Of a stretch of 64,000 bases of DNA, positions 1-9,360 are shown one piece after another. The notes below the pieces were generated by a model. It had not been told where the DNA came from. It saw only the letters and a program-made list of their open reading frames with translations, and made no database searches. The position numbers and the translations under genes are program-made. Where the stretch lies: contig CAVRGJ010000003.1 of NCBI GenBank assembly GCA_963720705.1, positions 283,144-347,143 on the forward strand, in the 5' to 3' direction. Origin of the DNA: DASWJZ01 sp963720705 (lineage in GTDB: Bacteria > Pseudomonadota > Alphaproteobacteria > Rhizobiales > Afifellaceae). How positions within the stretch are numbered: the first letter of the stretch is position 1; every line of letters begins with the position of its first letter.

Positions 1-560
1 AACGAGAGGTCCTCAAGCTCGTCGCGGATTCCCTGCATCCCCATGCGCCCGGCAAGCGGCGCATAGATCTCCATCGTCTCCTCGGCAATGCGACCACGCT
101 TCTCCTCCGGCATGTGCTCGATCGTGCGCATATTGTGCAGGCGGTCGGCGAGCTTCACCAGGAGGACGCGGATGTCCTCGGCGACAGCGAGGAGCAGCTT
201 CCTGAGGTTCTCCGCCTGCTGCGCCTCGCGCGTCACAAGCTCGAGCCGCTGCAGCTTGGTCACCCCCTCCACCAGCTTGCCGATCGCGGGGCCGAAGAGC
301 TGGTTGATCTCGTCGCGGGTGGCGCCGGTGTCCTCGATCGTGTCGTGGAGGAGCGCCGTTGCGATGGAGGAATCGTCGAGCCGGAGGTCGGTCAGGATCG
401 CGGCGACCTCAAGCGGGTGGGAGAAATAGGGGTCGCCGGAGGCGCGCGTCTGCGAGCCATGCTTCTGCATGGCGTAGACGTAGGCGCGGTTCAAAAGCTC
501 CTCGTCGACCTGGGGGTTGTACGCCGCCACCCGTTCGACGAGCTCGTATTGGCGCATCAT
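1..560 (-). CDS. rsh: RelA/SpoT-family (p)ppGpp synthetase/hydrolase, N-terminal part (cut by window edge)
   Basis: Makes and degrades the stringent-response alarmone (p)ppGpp in the cytoplasm. Only about 186 N-terminal residues lie in the window; the rest runs off the left edge. The visible part is the HD hydrolase domain, with HPLEVAAIL near residue 48 and the metal-binding ALLHDTIEDT near residue 69, then KLADRLHNMRT and the APLAGRMGM stretch. The start is taken as the first of two tandem ATG codons (MMRQYELVER). rpoZ lies 171 bases upstream in the same direction, an arrangement common in alphaproteobacteria. The family assignment is secure. Whether the synthetase half is intact cannot be seen. 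Confidence 0.95.
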   Translation of the reverse strand, partial: MMRQYELVERVAAYNPQVDEELLNRAYVYAMQKHGSQTRASGDPYFSHPLEVAAILTDLRLDDSSIATALLHDTIEDTGATRDEINQLFGPAIGKLVEGVTKLQRLELVTREAQQAENLRKLLLAVAEDIRVLLVKLADRLHNMRTIEHMPEEKRGRIAEETMEIYAPLAGRMGMQGIRDELEDLS

Positions 561-691
561 CGCCGGCCGTCCCGCGGGAGTCGAAAAAGTGCCTCCCAGA
601 TCAACAATATAGGTAATGCGGGGACTATTGCATCCCGGTGAACGGACGCATGACGGCGCGGGGCGGCCAAAACCCCGGCCATAAAGCAAGA

Positions 692-711
692 CGCCGCCCG
701 GAAGGGCGGCG
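692..711 (-). terminator. GC-rich hairpin between rpoZ and rsh
   Basis: An 8-bp perfect stem (cgccgccc / gggcggcg) closes a ggaa tetraloop about 20 bases past the rpoZ stop. The tract after it on the minus strand is only partly T-rich, so it may be a weak terminator or attenuator that uncouples rpoZ from rsh. Confidence 0.5.
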
Positions 712-731
712 CTTGGAAAGGATTTCCCGGT

Positions 732-1103
732 TCAGTCGTCGCGGCGCTCGGGTGGATCGATGCTCTCCAGGCCGCGCAGAAGCTCCTCCTCCGACATGCG
801 GTCGAAGGTGATCTCCGACTCCTCTTCGGGCTGATCTGCCTCGATCGGGGTCGGGGCCGGCTCCGGCTCGTCGACCTCCACGTATTTCTGCAGCGAGTGG
901 ATCAGGTCCTCGTTTAGATCCTCCGGCGAAACCGACTCCTCGGCGATTTCGCGGAGCGCCACGACGGGATTCTTGTCGTTCTCACGGTCGACCGTCAGCG
1001 GCGACCCGTTCGAGATCATCCTGGCCCGGTGCGCCGAGAGGAGCACCAGCTGGAAGCGGTTTTGAACTTTATCTACGCAGTCCTCGACGGTAATGCGCGC
1101 CAT
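732..1103 (-). CDS. rpoZ: DNA-directed RNA polymerase omega subunit
   Basis: Small subunit that helps fold and assemble the beta-prime subunit of RNA polymerase. The 123 residues begin MARITVEDCVDKV, with the family hallmarks NRFQLVLLSAHRAR (residues 15-28) and NDKNPVVALREIAEE (43-57). The acidic tail after about residue 75 is typical of alphaproteobacterial omega. It precedes rsh on the same strand. The divergent NYN-domain gene begins about 175 bases away, so both promoters should lie in that gap. Confidence 0.96.
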   Translation of the reverse strand: MARITVEDCVDKVQNRFQLVLLSAHRARMISNGSPLTVDRENDKNPVVALREIAEESVSPEDLNEDLIHSLQKYVEVDEPEPAPTPIEADQPEEESEITFDRMSEEELLRGLESIDPPERRDD

Positions 1104-1276
1104 GGACAGGGGTCTCCGGTTCTTGGGGGAATTCGCGCCTGAATAAGGGGGAACCGCGGCTTTTTCAAGCCTGGCGCGAAGTTTGCGGATTTCCGCTTGC
1201 GCGCCAACGCACTATTCTCTATCGGGCGAGTGTTTGACGCTCGTGATATTAAGAATTGCCTTTGCCGGAGTCCCTT

Positions 1277-1876
1277 ATGTTCGATCCGCGCGAAAAGATC
1301 GCCGTCCTGATCGACGGCGCCAATCTCTATTCCGCGTCCCGCTCTCTCGGCTTCGACATCGACTATCGCCGCCTGCTCGCCGATTTTCGGCAAAAAGGCT
1401 ACCTCGTTCGCGCCATTTACTATACGGCGCTCGCCGAGGACCAGGAATACTCTTCGCTGCGCCCGCTGATCGACTGGCTCGACTACAACGGCTACCGGGT
1501 CGTCACCAAGCCGCTCAAGGAGTTCACCGACGCGCAAGGGCGCCGCAAGGTGAAGGGCAACATGGACATCGAGCTCGCCGTCGATGCCATGGAGATGGCC
1601 GAGCATGTCGACCATTTCGTCCTCTTCTCCGGCGACGGCGATTTCCGCTGCCTGGTGGAGGCGTTGCAGCGCAAGGGCAAGAAGGTCACCGTCGCCTCGA
1701 CGCTGCGGACACAGCCGCCGATGATCGCCGACGACCTGCGGCGCCAGGCAGACCATTTCCTGGAGCTTTCGACGCTCGCCGACACGGTCGGCCGCGACCC
1801 CGCGACGCGGCCACAGCGCTTCGTGCGCTCTGTCGACGAGGAGAGCGAGGAAGAGGACGAGTACGAGGAGCTGTGA
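1277..1876 (+). CDS. NYN-domain (LabA/DUF88-like) protein, putative RNase
   Basis: A 199-residue protein of the LabA/DUF88 branch of the PIN-like NYN superfamily, which are predicted metal-dependent ribonucleases. Acidic residues expected at the active site are visible in VLIDGANLY (residues 9-17), GNMDIELAVDAM (about 94-105) and LFSGDGDF (about 115-122). The tail is very acidic (EESEEEDEYEEL). The ATG at 1277 (MFDPREKIA) is preferred to an in-frame ATG at 1256 because related proteins begin at this motif; that preference rests on recall of the family. The stop overlaps the start of the next gene (GTGA), so the two are translationally coupled. The RNA substrate is unknown. Confidence 0.85.
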   Translation: MFDPREKIAVLIDGANLYSASRSLGFDIDYRRLLADFRQKGYLVRAIYYTALAEDQEYSSLRPLIDWLDYNGYRVVTKPLKEFTDAQGRRKVKGNMDIELAVDAMEMAEHVDHFVLFSGDGDFRCLVEALQRKGKKVTVASTLRTQPPMIADDLRRQADHFLELSTLADTVGRDPATRPQRFVRSVDEESEEEDEYEEL

Positions 1877-2565
1877 GCGCGGCGAAGTCGCCACGCGGCG
1901 CAAGCGCCGACCCGCCCCGCGATTGCCCGCTCTGCCCGCGCCTCGTCGCCTACCGCCAGCTTTGGCGCGAGCGCGAACCGACGTGGCACAACGCGCCGGT
2001 CTCTGCTTTCGGCGCGCGCGATCCGCAGCTCCTCATCGTCGGACTTGCACCGGGTCTTCGCGGTGCCAACCGGACCGGCCGTCCGTTTACCGGCGACTAT
2101 GCCGGCGAGCTTCTCTACGCGACGCTCGCTAAATTCGGCTTTGCGCGCGGCACTTATCGCGCCGATCCGGCGGACGGCCTGACGCTTGTTGATTGCGCGA
2201 TTTTAAACGCGGTTGCCTGCGTGCCGCCGGAGAACAAGCCCAACACGGCTGAGATCAACACCTGTCGGCGATACCTTGCGGCGGGGATAGCGGCGCGCCG
2301 GGGGCTTCGCGCGATCGTCGCGCTCGGCCGCATCGCGCATGGCGCTGCGCTCCGTGCACTCGGCGAGCAGCCCTCGCGCTTTCCCTTCGCCCACGGCGCA
2401 GCGCACGACATTGGAAAACTCCGCCTCTACGACAGCTACCACTGCTCGCGGCTCAACACGAACACCGGCGTCTTGACCACCGAAATGTTCGAGGCGGTGT
2501 TTGCAAAGGTTCGCGTCGATCTTAAGCGGGATCGCGCCACTGGACCGATAGGGCCCGAGCGATGA
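1873..2565 (+). CDS. Uracil-DNA glycosylase, family 5 (UDGb)-like, 4Fe-4S
   Basis: Removes uracil or deaminated bases from DNA at the start of base-excision repair. The 230-residue protein has the N-terminal CPLCPRLV cysteine pair, the family-5-like catalytic motif GLAPGLRGANRTGRPFTGD, and two later cysteines (NAVACVPPENKP and TCRRYL) that complete a 4Fe-4S site. The conserved YHCSRLNTNTG lies near the C terminus. The GTG start at 1873 overlaps the stop of the NYN gene, and its own stop overlaps the next ATG by 4 bases, so three genes form a tight operon. Family 5 is inferred from motif form; family 4 is the alternative. Confidence 0.85.
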   Translation: MSAAKSPRGASADPPRDCPLCPRLVAYRQLWREREPTWHNAPVSAFGARDPQLLIVGLAPGLRGANRTGRPFTGDYAGELLYATLAKFGFARGTYRADPADGLTLVDCAILNAVACVPPENKPNTAEINTCRRYLAAGIAARRGLRAIVALGRIAHGAALRALGEQPSRFPFAHGAAHDIGKLRLYDSYHCSRLNTNTGVLTTEMFEAVFAKVRVDLKRDRATGPIGPER

Positions 2566-3743
2566 GCAACCATGCCGAAGCTTTCGACAACTGGATCCGC
2601 ACCGCCTTCGTCGAGATGAACACGGAACTTGAGGAGCTCTATTTCGCACAACCCGACCGCGCGAACGTGCAAGGCGTCGGCGACGCAATCAAGGCGCGGC
2701 TTCGCGACGAAGGGCACGGTTTGGTCGTCGATCTCTGGCATGAGGGAAATACCGGCGAAGGCTTCGAGAGCGCGTTCGGCGTGCTCGGCAACGTCGGGCT
2801 CTATATGGGCGCGCTCCGCCGTCACGAACTTACCAACCCCGACCGCGACCAGCGCTCGCCCTTCGCCGAGGCGTCGTCGCTGGCGCTCCACGTCGGAGCG
2901 TCGATCGGTATGGCGCCGCGCTTCGCCACCGCGCATCTCGCCACCCACAATCTCGCCGTCGCAGGCCGTCGCAAGAGCTTCACCGCGCTCGCGGATGAAT
3001 TCCTGTTCATCGACGAGAACACCCGCGGCATTCTGGGTTTTCAGCGTACCGCCGACGCGCTCGCCCGGATCGTGCCGCTCGGCGTATCGAGCCCGGTGGC
3101 CGACGTTCTTTTCGAGGCGGCGAAAGACGGCCTCGCCGACGTCATCGGCGCAAACGATCGGCTCTTCGCCGATCTCGACGTCGACCGCTTCTTCTACTGC
3201 GTGCGGCCCTACTACAAACCCTATCACGTCGGCCGTCAGGTCTATCGCGGTGCCAACGCCGGCGACTTCTCGGGCATCAACGAGATCGACCTCTTGCTCG
3301 GGCTCTGCCGCGCCAGCGACACCTATTACGCGGGTCTCCTCGTCGACAAGATGCTCTTCATGCTGCCGTCGGACCAGGCTCGGCTTCGCGACTGCATGAC
3401 CCACCGGAGCCTGCTCGACGAGCTGCTGCTTCTCGCCCCTGAGCATGCCGGGGCGGATTGGTTCCAGCGGAACGCGCGTCTCTTCCTTGAGGTGTGCGAC
3501 CTCTTCGCGCGAACTGCCGCGCAGCATCACGACCGGCTCGTCTCCCGCTTCATCGTCAACCCCGCAGGCGACCTCGACGAAGCGCATCTTCAGGGGATCA
3601 CAGCGAGCGGCCCGCCTCTTCCGGTTCTGGTGCGCTCGCTTGAGATCTTGCGCGACTACCGCACGGCGGCTCCGCGGCCGGACCTCGACACGCGCCACGC
3701 CGACCTCGCCCGCCTCCGCGCGCTCGTGGAGAAGGCCGACTAG
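2562..3743 (+). CDS. PrnB-like (DUF1864) protein, heme-dioxygenase-like fold
   Basis: A 393-residue protein that I match to the DUF1864/PrnB family, relatives of the pyrrolnitrin enzyme PrnB and of the indoleamine/tryptophan dioxygenase superfamily. Features include NWIRTAFVEMNTELEE near the N terminus, PYYKPYHVGRQVYRGANAGDF (residues about 210-230, the expected substrate and heme face) and GINEIDLLLG. No halogenase or other prn gene is nearby, so pyrrolnitrin synthesis is not implied. The start ATG overlaps the glycosylase stop by 4 bases. The substrate is unknown. The assignment rests on recalled family resemblance. Confidence 0.6.
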   Translation: MSNHAEAFDNWIRTAFVEMNTELEELYFAQPDRANVQGVGDAIKARLRDEGHGLVVDLWHEGNTGEGFESAFGVLGNVGLYMGALRRHELTNPDRDQRSPFAEASSLALHVGASIGMAPRFATAHLATHNLAVAGRRKSFTALADEFLFIDENTRGILGFQRTADALARIVPLGVSSPVADVLFEAAKDGLADVIGANDRLFADLDVDRFFYCVRPYYKPYHVGRQVYRGANAGDFSGINEIDLLLGLCRASDTYYAGLLVDKMLFMLPSDQARLRDCMTHRSLLDELLLLAPEHAGADWFQRNARLFLEVCDLFARTAAQHHDRLVSRFIVNPAGDLDEAHLQGITASGPPLPVLVRSLEILRDYRTAAPRPDLDTRHADLARLRALVEKAD

Positions 3744-3781
3744 CGAATGCCGGCCCTGCTGTTAGGCGGCGCACGCACTGT

Positions 3782-4639
3782 TTAGTGCAGATGCCTCAGC
3801 TTGTCAGGATTGCGCACCACATAGATTGCCGCGATCTTTCCGCCCTCGATGTCGAGCGCGGTCGTCTGCAGTTCGCCATCGGCCTCCAGCGTGACGAAGC
3901 CGGGCAAGCCGTTGACGAAACCCGTACGGGCGAGTTTCGAGCGGTTCTTCGCGAACAGAGCCGCCAGCCATTCGTGCGCTTTCATTACGGCATCGAAGCC
4001 GACGATCGGCTTCATGGCCGCCGGACGTTTCCCCCCGCCGTCCGCATGGATGCTGACATCAGCCGCCAGCATCGAAGCCAGCGCCTTCATGTCACCACTG
4101 CGCGACGCAGTGAAGAAGGCCTCGGCGAGCGCGAGGCCTTGTTGCTTGTCGATCTCAAAACGAGGCCTCGCCTCGCGCACATGGCCGCGCGCCCGGGCCG
4201 CGAGTTGGCGGCAGGCAGCCGGGTCGCGCTGGATGGTCGTCGCCACTTCCTCGAATTCCAGCCCGAACACATCGTGCAGCAGGAAGGCCGCCCGCTCGAG
4301 CGGAGAAAGACGTTCCAGCGCAAGCATCAGCGGCAGCGTGACGTCCTCCTTTTCCTCCTCTTCGACGACGGGATCGGGAAGCCACGGGCCGACATAAGTC
4401 TCGCGCTGGCGCCGCGCCGACTTGAGCTGATCGAGGCAGAGGCGAGTGACCGTGCGGCGCAAGAACGCTTCTGGCTCGCGCACCCCGTCGCGATCGGCCC
4501 CCATCCAGCGGATGAAGGCCTCCTGGAGGACATCTTCTGCATCGGCCACGGAGCCGAGCATGCGGTAGGCGACCCGCATGAGCTTCGGACGCAGCGGGTC
4601 GAAGCTCGCCGCTGCGTCCTCGCGTCCGGCGCCAGCCAT
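3782..4639 (-). CDS. ECF41-group sigma factor with SnoaL-like C-terminal domain
   Basis: Extracytoplasmic-function sigma factor of 285 residues. Region 2 has YRMLGSVADAEDVLQEAF (residues 25-42) and region 4 has LSPLERAAFLLHDVFGLEFEE. The linker WLP (about 86-88) and the C-terminal DGGGK and NPDKL motifs are signatures of ECF41, whose SnoaL-like extension replaces an anti-sigma factor in controlling activity. The gene starts inside the stop codon of the upstream carboxymuconolactone-decarboxylase gene, the classic ECF41 partner. A matching ECF41 promoter stands before that gene, which implies autoregulation of the pair. The environmental signal is unknown. Confidence 0.92.
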   Translation of the reverse strand: MAGAGREDAAASFDPLRPKLMRVAYRMLGSVADAEDVLQEAFIRWMGADRDGVREPEAFLRRTVTRLCLDQLKSARRQRETYVGPWLPDPVVEEEEKEDVTLPLMLALERLSPLERAAFLLHDVFGLEFEEVATTIQRDPAACRQLAARARGHVREARPRFEIDKQQGLALAEAFFTASRSGDMKALASMLAADVSIHADGGGKRPAAMKPIVGFDAVMKAHEWLAALFAKNRSKLARTGFVNGLPGFVTLEADGELQTTALDIEGGKIAAIYVVRNPDKLRHLH

Positions 4640-5112
4640 CAGGCGGCCATCGCCCTGACATTCGCCTTGACCGCCGCCGGGTCGGCAAACCCCCCGAAGC
4701 CGACCGCGATGCGGTTCCAGCCGTTGATGATATTGATCATCAAGGTGAGCTTCACCCGCTCCTCCTCGGTGAACTGCGCCTTCAGGGCTCCGTAGGCGTT
4801 CTCGTGCGTATGGCCTTCGGAGAGCCGCGTCAGCGCCTCGGTCCAGCCGAGTGCGGCGCGTTCACGGTCAGTATAGCACGGAGCCTCGCGCCAAGCCGAC
4901 AGGAGGTAGATGCGCTGCTCGGTCTCGCCCTTTTCGCGCGCCTGCACGGTATGCAAGTTGATGCAGTTGGCGCAGCCGTTGATCTGCGAGGCGCGTATCT
5001 CCACCAGCCCGACGAGGGTCGAATCAAGACTCGAGGCGATTGCCACCGAGGTGCGCAGCCAGGTCTTCATCAGGTCCGGGGCCGCAGCCAAGGGATCGAG
5101 TTTGGCAGTCAT
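4639..5112 (-). CDS. Carboxymuconolactone decarboxylase/AhpD-like protein
   Basis: A 157-residue AhpD-like protein. INGCANCINLHTVQARE (residues about 46-62) holds the CxxC-type redox pair and conserved His of the family, which often act as peroxidase-linked or alkylhydroperoxidase-like proteins. The start at 5112 (MTAKLDPLA) is chosen over an in-frame codon at 5202 because it lies just after a good promoter. The gene is the target and operon partner of the ECF41 sigma factor that follows, with overlapping stop and start. In other bacteria this pairing is conserved. The actual substrate is not known. Confidence 0.88.
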   Translation of the reverse strand: MTAKLDPLAAAPDLMKTWLRTSVAIASSLDSTLVGLVEIRASQINGCANCINLHTVQAREKGETEQRIYLLSAWREAPCYTDRERAALGWTEALTRLSEGHTHENAYGALKAQFTEEERVKLTLMINIINGWNRIAVGFGGFADPAAVKANVRAMAA

Positions 5113-5144
5113 GATCGGCTTCCTTCTGTTGGTTCCGACATCAT

Positions 5145-5171
5145 GACGAGGCGAGAATTGCCGGTGTGACA
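5145..5171 (-). promoter_or_regulatory. ECF41-type promoter
   Basis: Reading the minus strand, TGTCACA (complement of 5165-5171) is followed after exactly 16 bases by CGTC (complement of 5145-5148). This matches the published ECF41 promoter consensus, and the -10 lies about 33 bases before the ATG of the carboxymuconolactone-decarboxylase gene. It predicts that the sigma factor transcribes its own operon. Confidence 0.85.
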
Positions 5172-5244
5172 TCCACGCCAGAAAAATGAACCTTGGCGTC
5201 AACCCGTCCGGCCGCCGGAGGCGTGATGCGCGACGGTTCTCCGC

Positions 5245-5718
5245 CTAACCCTTCTCCCGCATGAGCCTGCCCTTCTCGCGCTGCCAGTCGCGCTTCTTCT
5301 CGGTCTCGCGCTTGTCATGGAGCTTCTTGCCCTGCGCGAGGGCGATCTCGACCTTCGCCATGCCGCGCTCGTTGAAATAGAGTTTCAGCGGCACGATCGT
5401 CATGCCCTCGCGATCGACGCCACCCATCAGCTTCTCGATCTGGCGCTTGTGGAGGAGCAGCTTCCGCGGCCGCCGCGGCTCGTGGTTGAAGCGGTTCGCC
5501 TGCAGATATTCGGGGATCGTCGCATTGACGAGCCAAATCTCCCCGCGCTCGGGGCTAACGTAGGATTCGCCGATCGTCGCCTTGTTGGCGCGCAGGCTCT
5601 TCACCTCGGTGCCGGCAAGCTGGATGCCGGCCTCGAAGGTCTCGCCTATCTGATAGTTGAAGCGGGCCTTGCGGTTTACGGCAATCGTCTTGCGGCCGGA
5701 CTCGTCCTTCTTCGCCAT
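5245..5718 (-). CDS. smpB: SsrA (tmRNA)-binding protein
   Basis: Binds tmRNA and delivers it to stalled ribosomes in trans-translation. The 157 residues show NRKARFNYQIGETFEAGI (residues 15-32), GTEVKSLRANKATIGESYV (36-54) and the basic tail RETEKKRDWQREKGRLMREKG, all typical of SmpB at normal length. It lies 4 bases after dapA in the same direction, so the two are co-transcribed. No ssrA gene is seen in the window. Confidence 0.97.
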   Translation of the reverse strand: MAKKDESGRKTIAVNRKARFNYQIGETFEAGIQLAGTEVKSLRANKATIGESYVSPERGEIWLVNATIPEYLQANRFNHEPRRPRKLLLHKRQIEKLMGGVDREGMTIVPLKLYFNERGMAKVEIALAQGKKLHDKRETEKKRDWQREKGRLMREKG

Positions 5719-5722
5719 CGCC

Positions 5723-6601
5723 TCAGTTCAGAAGGCCCGCATAGCGCAGCGCGAACTCCACCTCTTCGCGCGTGTCGGAGCCGACCGACACAAGCGGCGA
5801 GCGAACGTCCGCCTGCATCTTGCCGAGCAGCGACAGGGCGAACTTCGCCGGAGATGGGCTCGGATCGAGGAAGAGCGCGCGGTGGAGCGGCATCAGCCGG
5901 TCCTGATAGCCGAGCGCCGTCTTGAAGTCGCCGGCCAGACACGCCGTCTGGAACTCCGAGCAGAGCTTCGGCGCGACGTTGGCGGTGACCGAGATGCAGC
6001 CGTGCCCGCCATGCGCCATGAAGCCGAGCGCCGTCGCGTCTTCGCCGGAGAGCTGCACGAAGTCGGGGCCCATCCGGTGACGCTGCAGGCTGGCGCGCGC
6101 GAGATTGGCCGTCGCGTCCTTCACGCCGATGATGTTCTCGCAGTCGCGGAAGAGCTTGCCCATCGTCTTCGGGCTCATGTCGACGACCGAGCGCGGGGGG
6201 ATGTTGTAGATGATGAGCGGGATGGTGATCGCCTCGGCCACCGCGCGGAAATGCGCATAAAGGCCGCGCTGGTTCGGCTTGTTGTAGTAGGGCGTGACCA
6301 CGAGGACGGCGTCGGCGCCGGCCTGCTCGGCATGCTGAGCGAGGTCGATCGCCTCTTTGGTTGAGTTCGAACCAGCGCCGGCGATGACCGGCACGCGCTT
6401 CGCCGCGACCTCGACACAGATCTCCACGACGCGGCGGTGCTCCTCGTGCGTGAGCGTGGGGGATTCGCCGGTGGTCCCGACCGGAACCAGGCCGTGCGAT
6501 CCCTCGGCGATCTGCCATTCGACGAAATCGCGGAACGTTTCCTCGTCGATGGAGCCGTTGCGCATCGGAGTCACAAGCGCTGGGATCGATCCGGTAAACA
6601 T
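5723..6601 (-). CDS. dapA: 4-hydroxy-tetrahydrodipicolinate synthase
   Basis: Condenses pyruvate with aspartate semialdehyde in lysine and diaminopimelate synthesis. The 292-residue TIM-barrel protein has GTTGESPTL (about residues 43-51), the catalytic tyrosine in TPYYNKPNQRGLYAHF, and the Schiff-base lysine in IIGVKDATAN. The ATG at 6601 (MFTGSIPALVTPM) gives the normal family N terminus; an upstream in-frame codon at 6739 would add 46 residues with no family support. It sits divergently from the transglycosylase gene and directly upstream of smpB. Confidence 0.96.
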   Translation of the reverse strand: MFTGSIPALVTPMRNGSIDEETFRDFVEWQIAEGSHGLVPVGTTGESPTLTHEEHRRVVEICVEVAAKRVPVIAGAGSNSTKEAIDLAQHAEQAGADAVLVVTPYYNKPNQRGLYAHFRAVAEAITIPLIIYNIPPRSVVDMSPKTMGKLFRDCENIIGVKDATANLARASLQRHRMGPDFVQLSGEDATALGFMAHGGHGCISVTANVAPKLCSEFQTACLAGDFKTALGYQDRLMPLHRALFLDPSPSPAKFALSLLGKMQADVRSPLVSVGSDTREEVEFALRYAGLLN

Positions 6602-6704
6602 GGCTGTCTCGCGTCCTTTCGCACGTGGGACGATAGTGACGGCGCGTGGCAAGGGCAAGCGACTCTCCCTGGCCGAACGCTGGAGAAGGCGCGGATTCCC
6701 TGCC

Positions 6705-9360
6705 ATGTTAAGGTCACGCCAGGGTGCTCTTGATTCCACTGTGATCGCGTCCCGCAGAGTCGGTCAGATTCGGCTTTTCACCGCCCTCTCGGCGGCGGCG
6801 CTTGTCCTATGGCTCTTGATCCCGCCAGCGTCGGCGGAGACGACGCGGTTGCCGCGTCCGCGGCCAACGCAGGCCGAGCCTCCCACAGCGAAGGAAGCGC
6901 CGGCGGACTCGAAGGCCGCGGCAGCGGCCGCCGATCCGTCCGCCGCACCTCTGCCGCGCCCCCGACCTGGGACGGATCAGGCGCCCTCTCCCGATCAGGC
7001 CGCCACACAGAACCCGGACCAAGCTCCGGCGGAAGCGACGGGTGTCGTAACGCCTACGCAAGCCGACGCTACCGAGGCTCTGCCAACGGACGAGGCCGCG
7101 ACTCCGCCCGCAGATACCGGCGAGGCGCCTGCAGCGGACAAGGCCACGACACCCCCCTCGGACACGGGCGAGGCTCCGGCTGCCGCTGCCACCGAGACTC
7201 CGCCGGCAGACACCGGTGAGACTTCTCCCGCCGACACGGTCGAGACCTCTCCGGCAGATACGGCCGGAACTCCGGCCTCTGACGCGGCTACGTCGGCTGA
7301 ATTCAGCGGGAACGGCGCAAACGCCGGAAGCGGCCGAGTCGTCGACCGAAGGACCGAGTTCTACGCAGCCTGCCGACAACAGTGCACCGCTGCCCCGCCC
7401 GCGCCCGGAGCTCAGCACCGCGGATGCCGCGCGGCTGCTTGCCACGCAATTCTATGGTTTCGCTCCTGATTTTGCCCTCCGCGCCGCGCTCGACTCCGTC
7501 AATGACGGCGCCTACGCGGAAGCGCGGCAACTGGCGGCGACGCATGAAAATCCTATGGTGCCGGCGCTGGTCGACTGGCTGATCGCCCGCCAGCCCAATT
7601 CCGGCATGTCGGCGCCGGAGATCATCCACGTCCTCGAAACGCATCCGGGCTGGCCCGAGCCGGAGCGGCTGCAACTCCGCGCCGAACAGGCGTTTCACGC
7701 GCTTGGGCCAAGTGGCGAGCCGGTGCTGGCCTTTTATCACCAGGTCGAGCCGCTGACCGTCGGCGGTCGGCTCGCGCTTGCCGCCGCTCTTCGCGACGCC
7801 GGCCGCAACGAAGAAGCGGAGCCGATCGTGCGCGACATCTGGCGCAATTGGTCGCTCGCACCCGGGCAGTCGGCGGTGATGCTCGCGCGTTTCGGCGGAA
7901 TGCTGACGCACGAGGACCACGTCTACCGTTTCCGCCGGCTGGTACTGCGGGAACGCTCGGGCGATGCCACGGCGCAGGCGGACATCCTCGGCCCCGGCTA
8001 TGCGGACCTTGCCAAAGCGGTCATCGCGGTCCTCGACCGCCGGAAGGACGCCGCGCACCTTCTCGACGCGGTAGCGCCCACGTTCTTCGGCGACCCGCTC
8101 TATATCTTCGCGCGCATGCACCAGCTGTATCGCTCCGGTCAGCCGATCGAGGCGGCACGGTTTCTGCTCGAGGCGCGGCCCGATCTCGATCTTTCCGGCG
8201 ACGGCGACATCTGGTGGGAGGAGCGCCGCGACCTCGCGCGTGCGCTGCTCGATAGCGGCACGCCTGAGCTTGCCTATCGCGTCGTCACCCAAGCCCGCCC
8301 GGACGGCGAAGGCGATCGCGTCGAAGCCGCTTTTCATGCCGGCTGGATCGCGCTCAGGTTCCTGCACGACCCGAACCGCGCCGAGCCGCATTTCCGCGAG
8401 CTTCACACACTGGCGACGCTGCCGCGAACGCAATCGCGCGCCTCTTATTGGCTTGGGCGCACGCACGAGGCGCAGCAAAGACCCGCCGCGGCGCATCTCG
8501 ACTATGTCGAGGCGGCGCGCTTCGGCGGTACTTTCTACGGCCAGCTTGCGCGCGAAAAGCTCGGCATCACCACGACTGGCCTCGAACGCATGCCGCGGCC
8601 GTCGGCGCTCGACCGCATCCGCTTCGCCGATCGCGAGTTGGTGAAGGTCGTGCGCCTGCTTGCCGCCGCCGGCCACGCGGACATGGCGTCCCCGTTCCTT
8701 GCCGCGCTGGGCGAGACCGTCGACACGCCGGGCGAGGTCGCGCTCGTGACGACACTCGCGCGCCGGATCGGCCGGCCGGAGGCCGGGAGCGAAGCGGCGG
8801 CAGAGGCGGAGGAGCGCGGTCTCAAGGTTGCGTGCTTGCCGGCGCTCTTCTTCGGAGTCCCGGCGGACCTGCGCACGCCCGAGGCGGTTGACCGGGCGCT
8901 CGTCTACGCCGTTGTCCGTCAAGAAAGCGCGTTCAACCACATGGCTGTCAGCAATGCGGGCGCGCGCGGCTTGATGCAGCTGATGCCATCGACCGCGCGC
9001 GCAACGGCGCGCAACGCCAGCATCCCTTTCTCCGTTCAGCGACTCACCACCGACCCGCTCTACAATGCCACCCTCGGCGCGCATCATCTGGGCGAACTCC
9101 TTGGCGGCCTCAATCGCTCCTACGTGCTGACGTTTGTCGGCTACAACGCCGGCCCTGGGCGCGCGCTGCAATGGGTGCGCGACTACGGGGATCCGCGCGG
9201 CGGTGAAGTGGACCCGGTCGATTGGATCGAGCGCATCCCGTTCGACGAGACACGCGACTACGTGCAGAAGGTGATGGAGAACCTGCAGCTTTACCGATCG
9301 CGAATCGGCCATCCGCTCTCGCTGACGCAGGACCTTGTGCGTGGCGGTCCCCAGGGTTGA
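6705..9360 (+). CDS. Soluble lytic murein transglycosylase (Slt-like), with an apparent frameshift near 7305
   Basis: Periplasmic enzyme that cleaves peptidoglycan glycan strands. The C-terminal SLT domain holds the catalytic Glu in VVRQESAFNHMAVS, then GARGLMQLMPSTA, YNATLGAHHLGELL and FVGYNAGPGRA. The middle is a long helical superhelical domain. The N terminus has a signal peptide (LFTALSAAALVLWLLIPPAS) and a long Pro/Ala/Thr-rich linker with three LPRPRP motifs. Signal and linker are read in one frame up to about 7300. From about 7300 the linker and catalytic domain continue in the +1 frame, consistent with one extra base near gaattcagcg. The start could be ATG 6705 or GTG 6741. It is either a sequencing error or a slipped low-complexity tract. 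Confidence 0.85.

Noticed and set aside
2436..3698. A 420-codon minus-strand frame opposite the PrnB-like gene
   Set aside because: The plus-strand gene has operon overlaps on the left and coherent motifs; this frame has none.
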